Source: Micavibrio sp. (GTDB taxonomy: Bacteria > Pseudomonadota > Alphaproteobacteria > Micavibrionales > Micavibrionaceae). Taken from it: 43,276 bases of DNA. Positions 1-7,847 of the stretch are shown in pieces; the first letter of the stretch is position 1; the number at the start of each line of letters is the position of its first letter. Both the position numbers and the translations under genes were made by a program. The notes under the pieces were generated by a model that saw only the letters and a program-made list of their open reading frames with translations, was not told the origin of the DNA and did not search any database. The stretch is from the NCBI GenBank assembly GCA_030824805.1, contig JAPJRC010000010.1:1-43276 (forward strand). The letters run 5' to 3'.

Positions 1-50
1 CCATAAGCGGCTAGTCAGTAACCTATGCAGCTGCCGTCAGTATGTATCCA

Positions 51-56
51 TATAAT
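51..56 (+). promoter_or_regulatory. possible -10 box of the CsbD gene
   Basis: A perfect TATAAT lies 24 bases before the start codon chosen for the CsbD gene, which would give a leader of roughly 17 bases that still contains the ribosome site. No convincing -35 hexamer is seen at the normal distance, and only 50 bases upstream are visible, so this is a weak prediction. Confidence 0.35.
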
Positions 57-79
57 CCAAACTCAAAAGGAGAATGATT

Positions 80-271
80 ATGGGTAGCAAAATGGACAAA
101 GCAAAAGGCGTTGTTAATGAAGGTATTGGCAAAGCCAAGCAAGGCGTAGGCCGCGCAACGGACAATCCATCGCTTGAAGGCGAAGGTGTTGCTCAGGAAG
201 GCAAAGGCAAAGCACAGCAATTTGCCGGCAAAACCAAAGAAGTCCTGAAGGACGCTATCGACCGCGCATAA
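80..271 (+). CDS. CsbD family stress-response protein
   Basis: The 63-residue product is small, hydrophilic, and rich in Lys, Gly, Ala and Gln, with the repeated pattern AKGVVNEGIGKAKQGVG typical of CsbD-like proteins (PF05532). Family members are abundant cytoplasmic proteins induced in stationary phase or general stress; the biochemical role is unknown. I chose the ATG at 80 rather than the in-frame ATG at 74 because AAGGAG (67-72) lies 7 bases from the former but only 1 base from the latter. The gene ends in front of a strong hairpin terminator. It is monocistronic and converges on serA. Confidence 0.9.
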   Translation: MGSKMDKAKGVVNEGIGKAKQGVGRATDNPSLEGEGVAQEGKGKAQQFAGKTKEVLKDAIDRA

Positions 272-298
272 TTTGCAGCGATTGATTTCCTCCAAATT

Positions 299-336
299 AA
301 AAGTCCGCCGAAAGGCGGACTTTTTTTATTTTTTAG
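299..336. terminator. bidirectional intrinsic terminator between csbD-like gene and serA
   Basis: A perfect 10-bp stem AAAGTCCGCC / GGCGGACTTT with a GAAA tetraloop is followed on the plus strand by a long T run. On the minus strand the stem is followed by TTTAATTT, so it can also end serA transcripts. It overlaps the last bases of serA. Confidence 0.9.
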
Positions 337-1922
337 AAGGAGAGGCGTTTCGCCGTCTTTACCTGCGGGAGGTCTGCGACCTCTTTGAACAGCTCGTCCG
401 TTATATTGCCATCGACAGACACGAGACAGACCGCTGAATCGCCCGCTTCGGTACGGCCAAGACGGAAGTCCGCAATGTTTACATTCGCGTTACCGAGGAT
501 GGTTCCCAGCGCACCGATGAGGCCCGGCTTGTCTTCGTTGCGAATGAACAGCATGTCTTTCGTCAGGGCGGCTTCGATCGGAACGCCTTCGATATTAACA
601 ATGCGTGGTTCACGGCCTGTGAAGAGCGTGCCCGAAATCGAACGCGTACGCGCATCGGTTTCGACCGTAACGGAGATCTTCGTCCGCTGATCGCTTCCAA
701 CAGCCGTACGGCTTTCGGAAATCTGGATGCCGCGGGATTCCGCAATCGCCATGGCGTTGACCATGTTGACGGTTTCCATCTGCGTCTTGAGCAGATTTGC
801 CACCACAACCTGGACCAGCGGCTTTACATTCAGTTCGGTCACAGAACCTTCGAACGCGATCGATACTTTCTTGATCGGGCTTTCCGTGATCTGGCCTGCG
901 AAGCTACCGAGCTGCTCGGCGAGCTTCATGTAGAATTTAAGGCGCGGTGCGTCTTCGGCCGAGATGGACGGCATGTTCAGCGCGTTGGTGATGGCGCCCG
1001 ACGTCAGGTAGTCCGCCATTTGTTCGGCAACCTGAATGGCAACGTTTACCTGCGCTTCATCCGTCGAAGCACCGAGGTGCGGCGTGCAGATGAGTTTTTC
1101 ATGACCGAACAACACGTTTTCCTTGGCCGGTTCGACATCGAACACATCGAGCGCGGCACCGGCGACTTTGCCGGAATCCAGCGCGTCTTTCAGGTCCGCT
1201 TCGACGATCAGGCCGCCGCGGGCGCAGTTGATGATGCGAACGCCATTTTTCATTTTGGCGATCGAGTTCTTGTTGATGATGTTCTTGGTTTTTTCGTTCT
1301 TCGGCACATGCAGCGTGATGAAATCGGATTTTTCGAACAGTTCGTCGAGCTCGACTTTCTTCACACCCAGTTCAACGGCGCGCTCTTCTGTCAGGAAAGG
1401 GTCGAAAGAAATCACGTTCATTTTCAGGCCAACGGCACGGTCGGCAACGATGGAGCCGATATTGCCGCAACCGATCAGGCCGAGCGTCTTGTTGTACAGC
1501 TCGACGCCCATGAATTTGTTTTTCTCCCACTTACCGGCATGCGTGGATGCGGAAGCCTGCGGAATATCGCGGGCCAGTGCGAACATCATGGCAATCGCGT
1601 GTTCGGCGGTGGTGATGGAATTTCCGAACGGCGTGTTCATCACGATAACGCCTTTGGACGTCGCAACGGGAATATCGACATTGTCGACGCCGATACCGGC
1701 ACGGCCGATGACTTTCAGGTTCGTTGCGGCTTCGAGAATTTCGGGGGTGACTTTGGTGGAGGAACGAATGGCGAGGCCATCATATTGGCCGATTATCGCT
1801 TTCAGCTCTTCTGGTTTTTTGCCTGTGATGACATCTACATCACAGCCTTTTTCACGGAATATTTTCTCCGCGAGATCGTTCATTTCATCAGAAATAAGGA
1901 CTTTTGGTTTTTTGGCGGGCAT
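333..1922 (-). CDS. serA: D-3-phosphoglycerate dehydrogenase
   Basis: SerA oxidises 3-phosphoglycerate to 3-phosphohydroxypyruvate with NAD+, the first step of serine synthesis in the cytoplasm. The 529-residue product has the long-form architecture: substrate-binding domain (about 1-100 and 285-315), Rossmann domain with LIGCGNIGS (about 149-157), catalytic Arg in NCARGGLIVE, catalytic His in CTPHLGAS, an intervening ASB domain (about 320-450) and a C-terminal ACT domain (about 455-529) that in relatives senses serine. Length matches the family (about 525-530). The ATG at 1922 is preceded by TAGGAG 11 bases upstream. serC lies upstream on the same strand but is separated by a hairpin terminator, so serA probably has its own promoter in 1923-2120; I could not define it. 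Confidence 0.97.
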   Translation of the reverse strand: MPAKKPKVLISDEMNDLAEKIFREKGCDVDVITGKKPEELKAIIGQYDGLAIRSSTKVTPEILEAATNLKVIGRAGIGVDNVDIPVATSKGVIVMNTPFGNSITTAEHAIAMMFALARDIPQASASTHAGKWEKNKFMGVELYNKTLGLIGCGNIGSIVADRAVGLKMNVISFDPFLTEERAVELGVKKVELDELFEKSDFITLHVPKNEKTKNIINKNSIAKMKNGVRIINCARGGLIVEADLKDALDSGKVAGAALDVFDVEPAKENVLFGHEKLICTPHLGASTDEAQVNVAIQVAEQMADYLTSGAITNALNMPSISAEDAPRLKFYMKLAEQLGSFAGQITESPIKKVSIAFEGSVTELNVKPLVQVVVANLLKTQMETVNMVNAMAIAESRGIQISESRTAVGSDQRTKISVTVETDARTRSISGTLFTGREPRIVNIEGVPIEAALTKDMLFIRNEDKPGLIGALGTILGNANVNIADFRLGRTEAGDSAVCLVSVDGNITDELFKEVADLPQVKTAKRLSF

Positions 1923-2120
1923 GTTCTCTTTTACTCCTATTTTGTCTTGTTAGGAAAACAGGCCCCCTTGATAGCAAAACAACCCGCCAAATAAAATCTG
2001 ATTCTTCGGTAAAAATGCGGCGCGGCGGTGGGCCATCCTGATTGGAGCCCTATATAAGTTGCAAGCGTTCGCTAACCCTTTGTATTTACCTTCAATTTAT
2101 CAAGTCTTGGCCTAAAACAA

Positions 2121-2150
2121 AAATGGTCCCGCAAGGGGACCATTTTTTTA
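2121..2150. terminator. intrinsic terminator after serC
   Basis: Stem AATGGTCCC / GGGACCATT (2122-2130 and 2136-2144) with a 5-base loop. T-rich tracts flank it on both strands. It sits 20 bases past the serC stop codon and separates serC from serA. Confidence 0.88.
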
Positions 2151-2170
2151 TTCGCTTTAAAGGCCGGCCG

Positions 2171-3343
2171 CTATGCGGCTTTTTTCTGCTCTTCGCCTTT
2201 GGCGGTTTCATAAGCCCAGTCAAGCCATGGCATCAGGATTTCGAGGTCTGACGCTTCCACCGTCGCGCCGCCCCAGATACGAAGACCGGCAGGCGCATCG
2301 CGATAGGATGCGATGTCATAGGCCACCGATTCTTTGTCCAGCGGCTTTACCATCGTCTTGATGAATGCCTGACGTTCCTCATCGCCGAGACCGTTGAACC
2401 AGTCGTCGGTGATTTTGAGCGTGATCGATGTGCGCGAACGCACCGATTCATCGGCGCAGAGGAATTCCCAGATCGAGGATTTGCCCACCCATGCGGAGAC
2501 GGCGGCAAGGTTGGCTTCCGCGCGCTTGATCGTGGCGGAAACGCCGCCGATGGATTCAACCCATTTCAGCGCATCGAGACAATCTTCCACGGCCATCATG
2601 GATGGCGTGTTGATCGTCTCGCCCTTGAAGATACAGTCGGATAATTTGCCGACCTTGGTCATTCGGAATATTTTCGGCAGCGGGCGCGGCGCCTTGAAGC
2701 TTTCGAGGCGCTCGACCGCACGCGGCGAGAGAACCAGCATGCCGTGCGCGCCTTCACCGCCCAGAACTTTCTGCCAGCTCCATGTCGTCACATCGAGCTT
2801 GTCCCAGGGCATGTCATACGCGAACACGGCCGAGGTCGCGTCGCAGATCGTGATTCCTTTGCGGTCCGCGGCGATCCAGTCGCCGTTCGGGGAACGAACG
2901 CCCGAAGTCGTGCCGTTCCATGTGAAGACAACATCGTTTTCTTTTGTGTTCACTTTGGAAAGATCGGGAATTTCGCCGTAAGCCGCCTTGTGCACCGTTA
3001 CGTTCTCAAGCTTCAGCTGATCCGTAACATCTTTGGCCCAGTCCAGACCGAACGCCTCCCAATAGACCATATCGACAGGACGTGCACCGAGCATCGACCA
3101 CATCGCCATTTCAACCGCGCCCGTGTCCGATGCCGGAACGATGGCAATATGATAGTCGGCTGGGATGCCAAGGATTTTGCGGTGACGATCGCACACTTCG
3201 TTCAGTTTGGCCTTACCGGTTGCCGCGCGGTGGGAACGGCCAAGGAACGCTTCTTTCAGATTGTCAAAGCTCCAGCCCGGGCGCTTGGCGCAGGGTCCGG
3301 ATGAAAAACAGGGATTCTTTGGCTTGGCGGTCGGCTTGTTCAT
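2171..3343 (-). CDS. serC: phosphoserine aminotransferase
   Basis: SerC is the PLP enzyme that converts 3-phosphohydroxypyruvate plus glutamate to phosphoserine; in many bacteria it also acts as PdxF on 3-hydroxy-4-phosphohydroxy-pyruvate-type substrates for vitamin B6 synthesis. The 390-residue product begins MNKPTAKPKNPCFSSGPCAKRP and carries the PLP lysine in WSWQKVLGG (about K192) and a conserved Asp in ICDATSAVF (about D168). It resembles the alphaproteobacterial/Methanosarcina-type SerC (TIGR01365-like) more than the short E. coli form. The open frame extends 31 codons upstream, but those run into pdxJ; the ATG at 3343 has CAAGG about 9 bases before it. It is divergent from pdxJ with 43 bp between start codons. 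Confidence 0.95.
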   Translation of the reverse strand: MNKPTAKPKNPCFSSGPCAKRPGWSFDNLKEAFLGRSHRAATGKAKLNEVCDRHRKILGIPADYHIAIVPASDTGAVEMAMWSMLGARPVDMVYWEAFGLDWAKDVTDQLKLENVTVHKAAYGEIPDLSKVNTKENDVVFTWNGTTSGVRSPNGDWIAADRKGITICDATSAVFAYDMPWDKLDVTTWSWQKVLGGEGAHGMLVLSPRAVERLESFKAPRPLPKIFRMTKVGKLSDCIFKGETINTPSMMAVEDCLDALKWVESIGGVSATIKRAEANLAAVSAWVGKSSIWEFLCADESVRSRTSITLKITDDWFNGLGDEERQAFIKTMVKPLDKESVAYDIASYRDAPAGLRIWGGATVEASDLEILMPWLDWAYETAKGEEQKKAA

Positions 3344-3352
3344 GGATATATA
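3324..3352 (+). promoter_or_regulatory. predicted pdxJ-serB promoter, overlapping the serC start
   Basis: TTGGCG (3324-3329) and TATATA (3347-3352) are separated by 17 bases. Predicted transcription start is near 3359, leaving a leader of about 28 bases that contains the pdxJ ribosome site AAGGTGA (3371-3377). The -35 box lies inside the serC coding region. Confidence 0.55.
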
Positions 3353-3376
3353 CCTTGTGAGTGTTATTTGAAGGTG

Positions 3377-3406
3377 AACATACGAAATGACCCGCCTGTC
3401 CGTCAA
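3377..3406 (-). promoter_or_regulatory. predicted serC promoter, inside the pdxJ coding region
   Basis: Read on the minus strand, TTGACG (3406-3401) and TATGTT (3382-3377) are separated by 18 bases. The predicted start of transcription is near 3370, giving a serC leader of about 27 bases. The -35 box lies within the first codons of pdxJ. Confidence 0.6.
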
Positions 3407-4166
3407 TCTCAACAAAGTGGCCCTGCTTCGCAACACCCGCGATGTGGGCTATCCCTCTGTTTTGGAAACCGCAAAGCTGGTTCTGGAGGCGGGGGCACAC
3501 GGCATCACCATACATCCGCGCCCCGACGAACGACATATCAGACGATCGGATGTTCCGGAGATAGCCGACTTCCTCGCGGGCCATAATTCCCCTTTCCCGT
3601 CCTTTATGATGAAGGAAGGCGAAACAGGCGATATCGAATACAATATCGAGGGCTATCCCGACGAAGATTTTATGGCGCTGGTGACCGGCAACAAATGTGA
3701 TCAGGTGACGCTGGTGCCAGACGCGCCGGACCAGAAAACATCCGATCATGGCTGGGACATTCCCGCCCGCCGCGATTTTCTGACAGACATCATCAAGGAA
3801 TTGAAGGCAGCCAACCGCCGCGTGTCTTTGTTTATCGATCATGATCCGCGCATGGCCGAAGAGGCTGCCAAAGCCGGCGCGGACCACGTCGAGCTGTACA
3901 CCGGCCCCTATGCGATGGATTTTTCCCTGCTCCCCTCTTATGTGGAGACAGCAAAAGCCGCGCAACAGGCAGGGCTTGGCATTAACGCTGGCCATGATCT
4001 CAATCTCGACAACCTTGCAAAATTTATTGCCGCCATTCCCATGTGCGATGAAGTATCCATTGGCCACGCTATCACGGCGGACGCTTTGAAGATGGGCTGG
4101 GCCGGCGCGGTCAGCGCTTATCTCACCGCTATCCGCTACGGCCAGAAATCCGCAAAGGCAGCCTGA
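3387..4166 (+). CDS. pdxJ: pyridoxine 5'-phosphate synthase
   Basis: PdxJ condenses 1-deoxyxylulose 5-phosphate with 3-amino-2-oxopropyl phosphate to form pyridoxine 5'-phosphate, the ring-closing step of the DXP-dependent vitamin B6 route. The 259-residue TIM-barrel protein shows the conserved segments GITIHPRPDERHIR (39-52), NIEGYP (catalytic Glu, about 86-91), NAGHDLN (about 200-206) and SIGHAITADAL (about 224-234). Its N-terminus reads SVNLNKVALLRNTRD instead of the E. coli-like VNIDHxATLRN, which marks the second PdxJ subfamily. Start ATG 3387 has AAGGTGA 9 bases upstream. serB follows after one base, so the two are co-transcribed and likely translationally coupled. Confidence 0.95.
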   Translation: MTRLSVNLNKVALLRNTRDVGYPSVLETAKLVLEAGAHGITIHPRPDERHIRRSDVPEIADFLAGHNSPFPSFMMKEGETGDIEYNIEGYPDEDFMALVTGNKCDQVTLVPDAPDQKTSDHGWDIPARRDFLTDIIKELKAANRRVSLFIDHDPRMAEEAAKAGADHVELYTGPYAMDFSLLPSYVETAKAAQQAGLGINAGHDLNLDNLAKFIAAIPMCDEVSIGHAITADALKMGWAGAVSAYLTAIRYGQKSAKAA

Positions 4167-4167
4167 T

Positions 4168-5052
4168 ATGACACACATTCTCACGCTCATCGCATCCGAC
4201 GTTCCGCTTTCAATCGCGCATCTCGAGCGACTCGAAAAATTCGCCGAGGAAAATGGCCTTGGTTTAAACGACAAGCCGGAATGGCTGGACGCGCACAGAG
4301 CCGCCGATCTTCCCGTGCAAAACCCGCCGTCTTTGCCGCAGATGAAAGAATTGCGCGCGGTTTTTGCTGCGGACAGGATTGATATTTTGTGCAGCAAAAT
4401 CGTGGGCCGTAAAAAGAAACTTTTGCTGGCGGATATGGATTCCACAATCGTAACCAGCGAAACACTGGACGAGCTTGCAGGCCGCGCGGGCATCAAGGAC
4501 CAGATCGCCGAAATCACCGCCCGCGCCATGAATGGCGAACTGGATTTCCACGCCGCCTTACGCGAACGCGTCGGACTTCTCAAAGGCCTGTCTGTGAAAG
4601 CCCTGCAGGAGACGCTGGATGAAACCGAATTGTGCGAAGGCGCGGAAAAACTTATAGCGACACTCAAAGAAAACGGCGTGAAATGCGTTCTGGTCTCCGG
4701 CGGCTTCACCTTCTTCACCGGCGCCATCGCCGATCTGACCGGATTCGACCACCATCACGGCAACGAATTGCACGATGACGGCACCGTCCTTATGGGCACG
4801 GTGGGCGACAAGATACTGGATAAGGATTCCAAGCTTGCTTTTCTGAACGCCTATGCGGCCGAACTTGGCATCGACCTTTCCGAAACCGCCGCCATCGGCG
4901 ACGGGGCGAACGATTTGCCTATGCTGGCCGCCGCAGGCCTTGGAATCGGCTACCGCCCCAAGCCGATTCTTGAGGAAACTCTACTGAACGTACTGAAATA
5001 CGCCGATTTGACCGGTGTCCTCTACGCACAGGGCTATAAAGGCATTTGCTGA
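4168..5052 (+). CDS. serB: phosphoserine phosphatase
   Basis: SerB hydrolyses O-phosphoserine to serine, the last step of the phosphorylated pathway. The 294-residue HAD protein has motif I DMDSTIV (nucleophile D89, acid/base D91), motif II in VSGGFTFF, a conserved Lys in the LDKDSK region and motif III GDGANDLPML. The first 80 residues form the N-terminal extension usual for proteobacterial SerB. The ATG lies one base after the pdxJ TGA. Together with serA and serC the full serine pathway is present within 5 kb, although on two strands. Confidence 0.96.
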   Translation: MTHILTLIASDVPLSIAHLERLEKFAEENGLGLNDKPEWLDAHRAADLPVQNPPSLPQMKELRAVFAADRIDILCSKIVGRKKKLLLADMDSTIVTSETLDELAGRAGIKDQIAEITARAMNGELDFHAALRERVGLLKGLSVKALQETLDETELCEGAEKLIATLKENGVKCVLVSGGFTFFTGAIADLTGFDHHHGNELHDDGTVLMGTVGDKILDKDSKLAFLNAYAAELGIDLSETAAIGDGANDLPMLAAAGLGIGYRPKPILEETLLNVLKYADLTGVLYAQGYKGIC

Positions 5053-5075
5053 TTGTTAACCATTTGGGGTACACT
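5046..5075 (+). promoter_or_regulatory. possible promoter of the AAA+ ATPase gene
   Basis: TTGCTG (5046-5051) and TACACT (5070-5075) are separated by 18 bases, with a predicted start near 5082, about 30 bases before the ATPase start codon. The -35 box overlaps the end of serB. Moderate match only; the ATPase could also be read through from pdxJ-serB, since no terminator is seen between them. Confidence 0.4.
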
Positions 5076-5111
5076 ATGAAGGTGGCTTAAACCCTTGCCC
5101 GATCAGCAAAC

Positions 5112-6137
5112 ATGACCGAAAAAGACAAATACAACTTCAAAGTCCCGCAGGACCAGTTCGAAGAACTTCTACACCTGTATTGCCGGAACTTCACCGATCT
5201 GGCCAAACAGGGTCGTTTTGACCCGATCGTCGGCCGCGATGCCGAAATCGACAACGTCATGCTGATCCTCTTGCAACGGAACAGAAAGAACGTCTGTCTG
5301 CTCGCGCCCGCAGGGGTTGGTAAAACCGCGCTCGTCGTCGGTCTCGCACAAGCGGTCAACGCCGGACGCGTTCCCGATTACCTCAAGAATGCACAAGTGC
5401 TGGAACTCGACATGCCGGCCATGGCCGCGGGTACAAACTCTCCGGCCGAATTCCAGGAACGTTTCATTCCGATCTGCCGCGGCATGGCGGAGCGTTACCA
5501 CCATCCGGAATTCCCGCGCTACATCATGTTTATCGACGAGATTCACACAATCATGCCGACCGTCAAAGGCTCGGGCTATGCCGGTCTTTCCGAAGTTATG
5601 AAACCGTATCTGACGGTGGGCGACTTGCACGTTATCGGCGCCACGACACTCGACGAATTCCGCATTTATGTTGCGGTTGACCCGGCGCTCGACCGACGCT
5701 TCCAAAAGGTCATGCTGAAAATGCCGAACACGGAAGAAACGAAACAGATTCTGCGCGGTATCCGCCCCAGCTATGAACGCCATCACAAGCTTTCCATTCC
5801 GGATGAATGTATCGAAGAGGTCGTGAAACTCTGCGACGAACATATGCGCAAACGATCCCAGCCCGACAAATCCATCATTACGATGGACGCTGCTTGCGCT
5901 TGGCACAACATGTTCCGCGGTGAAACCCGTACGCTTTCCATGGAGGCCGTCCATATGATGGTCGCCCGAGAAACAGGCCTGCATCCCGGCGCGTTGTCCG
6001 ATGTCAGCTATGTGCGCGGTGAGACATTTGACCCGACGAAGATGGTCGTGCAGGTTGGTGCGAAAAACTTCGAAGACAAGGAAGGCGTCAAACTGGCGCC
6101 GCAGGAAAAACCCGAAGGGCAACCTGCCGCCGAATAA
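5112..6137 (+). CDS. single-domain AAA+ ATPase resembling the ClpA/ClpB D1 module
   Basis: The 341-residue protein matches the first ATPase domain of ClpA/ClpB unfoldases but has no N-terminal Clp repeat domain, no middle domain and no D2 ring. Visible: RFDPIVGRDAEID (35-47), Walker A APAGVGKT (65-72), Walker B YIMFIDEIH (137-145, D142/E143), sensor-1 region IGATTLDEF (175-183) and arginine-finger motif DRRFQKV (194-200). The segment that in ClpB holds the substrate-gripping pore-loop Tyr (AG-AKYRG-EF) reads AG-TNSPA-EF here (106-114), with no aromatic residue. ATP hydrolysis therefore looks possible while classical protein threading is doubtful. The tail (300-341) is charged and Pro-rich. 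The partner is unknown. The ribosome site before ATG 5112 is weak. It converges on the HAD gene with a 7-bp gap. Confidence 0.85.
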   Translation: MTEKDKYNFKVPQDQFEELLHLYCRNFTDLAKQGRFDPIVGRDAEIDNVMLILLQRNRKNVCLLAPAGVGKTALVVGLAQAVNAGRVPDYLKNAQVLELDMPAMAAGTNSPAEFQERFIPICRGMAERYHHPEFPRYIMFIDEIHTIMPTVKGSGYAGLSEVMKPYLTVGDLHVIGATTLDEFRIYVAVDPALDRRFQKVMLKMPNTEETKQILRGIRPSYERHHKLSIPDECIEEVVKLCDEHMRKRSQPDKSIITMDAACAWHNMFRGETRTLSMEAVHMMVARETGLHPGALSDVSYVRGETFDPTKMVVQVGAKNFEDKEGVKLAPQEKPEGQPAAE

Positions 6138-6144
6138 TTTTCCG

Positions 6145-6807
6145 TTATTTCAAAGCGTGTACCAGCTCCAGCGTGTTCTGGAACAGGTAATCTATATGCT
6201 CGCTGTGCTCTTCTGGCATTTGCCCATGATGCACCAGCGCCGTGTTCAGGCGCAGCTCCTTTGCCTTGGGCAAATTGCGCGGCAGGTCTTCCACCATCAA
6301 TGTCTTCGTCGGATCGCTTTGCAGGATAGACAGGCCCTTTGAAAATCCCGTTGTGTGATACGCCTTCGCCTCGAAATTATTGTCTTCCAACGCGATGATA
6401 TTTTCCGGCGCGAACAAATGCGTATAACCGAGATGCCCTAGCATGCGGTTTACCCATGAACGCGACGCGTTGGTGAGAATAACCATGGGCATGTCGAGCG
6501 ATTCCAACCCCTGCTTCATCTCTTCGTTTTTCTCGATCACGGCGACATCGACGCAGTCATGGTAGGGAAGATGGAAATCGCGGTAATTCAGACCGCGTTC
6601 TGCAAAGAGTTTGAACGAGCTGCCATACATCCGTTCGGATTCTGCGGCCATGATAACGGCCTCATCGAATTCCATCTGCAACCCCATATCGATGGCGGTG
6701 CGCGCGGCGGCATGGTTGCAGGCGGCTATAAACAATTCGGTGTAACGGTACAGCGTGCCGTCCAGATCCCAGATCACCGCTTCTATGTGGGAAAGATCGC
6801 CGCTCAT
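6145..6807 (-). CDS. HAD-superfamily hydrolase (pyrimidine 5'-nucleotidase-like)
   Basis: The 220-residue product has motif I VIWDLDGTLY (D14/D16), an all-helical cap region (about 20-85), motif II VILTNASRSW (about 109-118), a conserved Lys in the EAKAYHTTGF segment and motif III as LMVEDLPRNL. The DLDGTLY and VEDLPRNLPKAKELG-like pattern recalls the SDT1/pyrimidine 5'-nucleotidase branch (HAD-IA), acting on nucleoside monophosphates, but substrate cannot be read from sequence. Its ATG overlaps the stop of the rsmC-like gene by 4 bases (ATGA), so it is translated from the same message. Confidence 0.8.
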   Translation of the reverse strand: MSGDLSHIEAVIWDLDGTLYRYTELFIAACNHAAARTAIDMGLQMEFDEAVIMAAESERMYGSSFKLFAERGLNYRDFHLPYHDCVDVAVIEKNEEMKQGLESLDMPMVILTNASRSWVNRMLGHLGYTHLFAPENIIALEDNNFEAKAYHTTGFSKGLSILQSDPTKTLMVEDLPRNLPKAKELRLNTALVHHGQMPEEHSEHIDYLFQNTLELVHALK

Positions 6808-7814
6808 TTGATCGCCTCGAAAACTTTAAAACCCTGCTCTTGGCTCAGCGCGCGGACATGGGCGAATTTTTGCCGCAGGATTTGCTCGTACGGCAAATGT
6901 GCGTTGGCAACCATATACAGCTTCCCGCCCTTTTTCAGGTGATGGGCTGCCGTTTCTATGAACGCATGCCCCAGACCGGTATCTGTTTTCTTGCCTGTGT
7001 GGAATGGCGGATTCATAACCACAAAATCCAACGCCGGAAATGTGGCAGGCTTGGCCAAATCAGCCCACAGATATTCAAGCGTACGGCCGCCTCGTACATT
7101 TTCCAGATTTACATGTGCGCATTCCAGCGCGCGTGAATCCGCCTCCGCCACGTAAAGCGTTGAAACAGCTGGAGAGGCCTGTAGAAGACGATAGGAAAGA
7201 TACCCCGTACCCGCACCGAAATCGGCGCCGATACCGGAAATGGCGGACGTAAAACATTCGGCGAGCAATGCTGAACCCATATCTATTTTATCCCATCCGA
7301 AAACACCGGGCTGTGACAAAAATCGGAAACCGTCCCCGGTCTCAGCAATCTGTTTATCGCCATCCTTCAACCAATCATCGAGAAGATCAGATAAAGCTTG
7401 GGGGCGTGTCGCCCATACCACCCGCGCCTTGTTTTTGGTTTCGGATTGGCAGGAAAGCCTGAGCTCCTTACACCATTTTTCCAGACGGTTGCCGTTGGCA
7501 TCGTTGGCGGCGGCCAAGACCAGCATACCCTCAGCTTTTAGCGCGTACAGCGCCGAAGCGATCCAGAATTTGGCTTCCTGCACCTGCTTGGGAATGTTGA
7601 CCAGAACCAGATCGTATTCCGGTGCTGCCGGCAAAGAGGGTAGCATCTGTACGCCCGGCAGTCCCGCCGTAAACGGTTTGAAGGGCTGCCACAGATCAGG
7701 CTTGCTTGTCGTTAGAAAAGGATGGGTGACGGCTCCGATAAACAACGTACGCCCGCCGGACGGCACGGCACCTGACTCCAGTGGCAAAAACAAAGTATCA
7801 AGGGAAGCGTTCAT
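6804..7814 (-). CDS. class I SAM methyltransferase, RsmC-like (16S rRNA guanine-N2 type)
   Basis: RsmC methylates the exocyclic amine of G1207 in 16S rRNA of the 30S subunit. The 336-residue protein has the two-domain plan of RsmC/RlmG: a degenerate N-terminal methyltransferase fold (about 1-150, no SAM motif) and an active C-terminal domain with ADFGAGTGYLS (197-207), an acidic residue in VAEADSRAL (222-230) and catalytic NPPFH (268-272). The target nucleotide is inferred from the family. It is followed with a 4-base overlap by the HAD gene and lies 33 bp downstream of the RTX gene with no terminator between. ATG 7814 has only a weak purine stretch (AGAAGAAG) ahead of it. Confidence 0.8.
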   Translation of the reverse strand: MNASLDTLFLPLESGAVPSGGRTLFIGAVTHPFLTTSKPDLWQPFKPFTAGLPGVQMLPSLPAAPEYDLVLVNIPKQVQEAKFWIASALYALKAEGMLVLAAANDANGNRLEKWCKELRLSCQSETKNKARVVWATRPQALSDLLDDWLKDGDKQIAETGDGFRFLSQPGVFGWDKIDMGSALLAECFTSAISGIGADFGAGTGYLSYRLLQASPAVSTLYVAEADSRALECAHVNLENVRGGRTLEYLWADLAKPATFPALDFVVMNPPFHTGKKTDTGLGHAFIETAAHHLKKGGKLYMVANAHLPYEQILRQKFAHVRALSQEQGFKVFEAIK

Positions 7815-7847
7815 ACGCTTCTTCTGTACTCATTTATAGAAATGATA

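Noticed and set aside
1020..1994. Long plus-strand open frame (324 codons) opposite serA
   Set aside because: It is the antisense shadow of a well-recognised gene, has no ribosome site and no recognisable protein features.
3344..3386. A serC-type structured leader RNA between serC and pdxJ
   Set aside because: Only 43 bp lie between start codons and the predicted leader is about 27 bases, too short for such an RNA.
3264..4727. Minus-strand open frame of 487 codons opposite pdxJ and serB
   Set aside because: Antisense to two clear enzymes; composition is that of reverse-complement codons and no domain is seen.
5076..5090. Four-codon open frame ATG...TAA as an attenuator leader peptide of the ATPase gene
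   Set aside because: The predicted transcription start is inside it, and no alternative hairpins or terminator follow.
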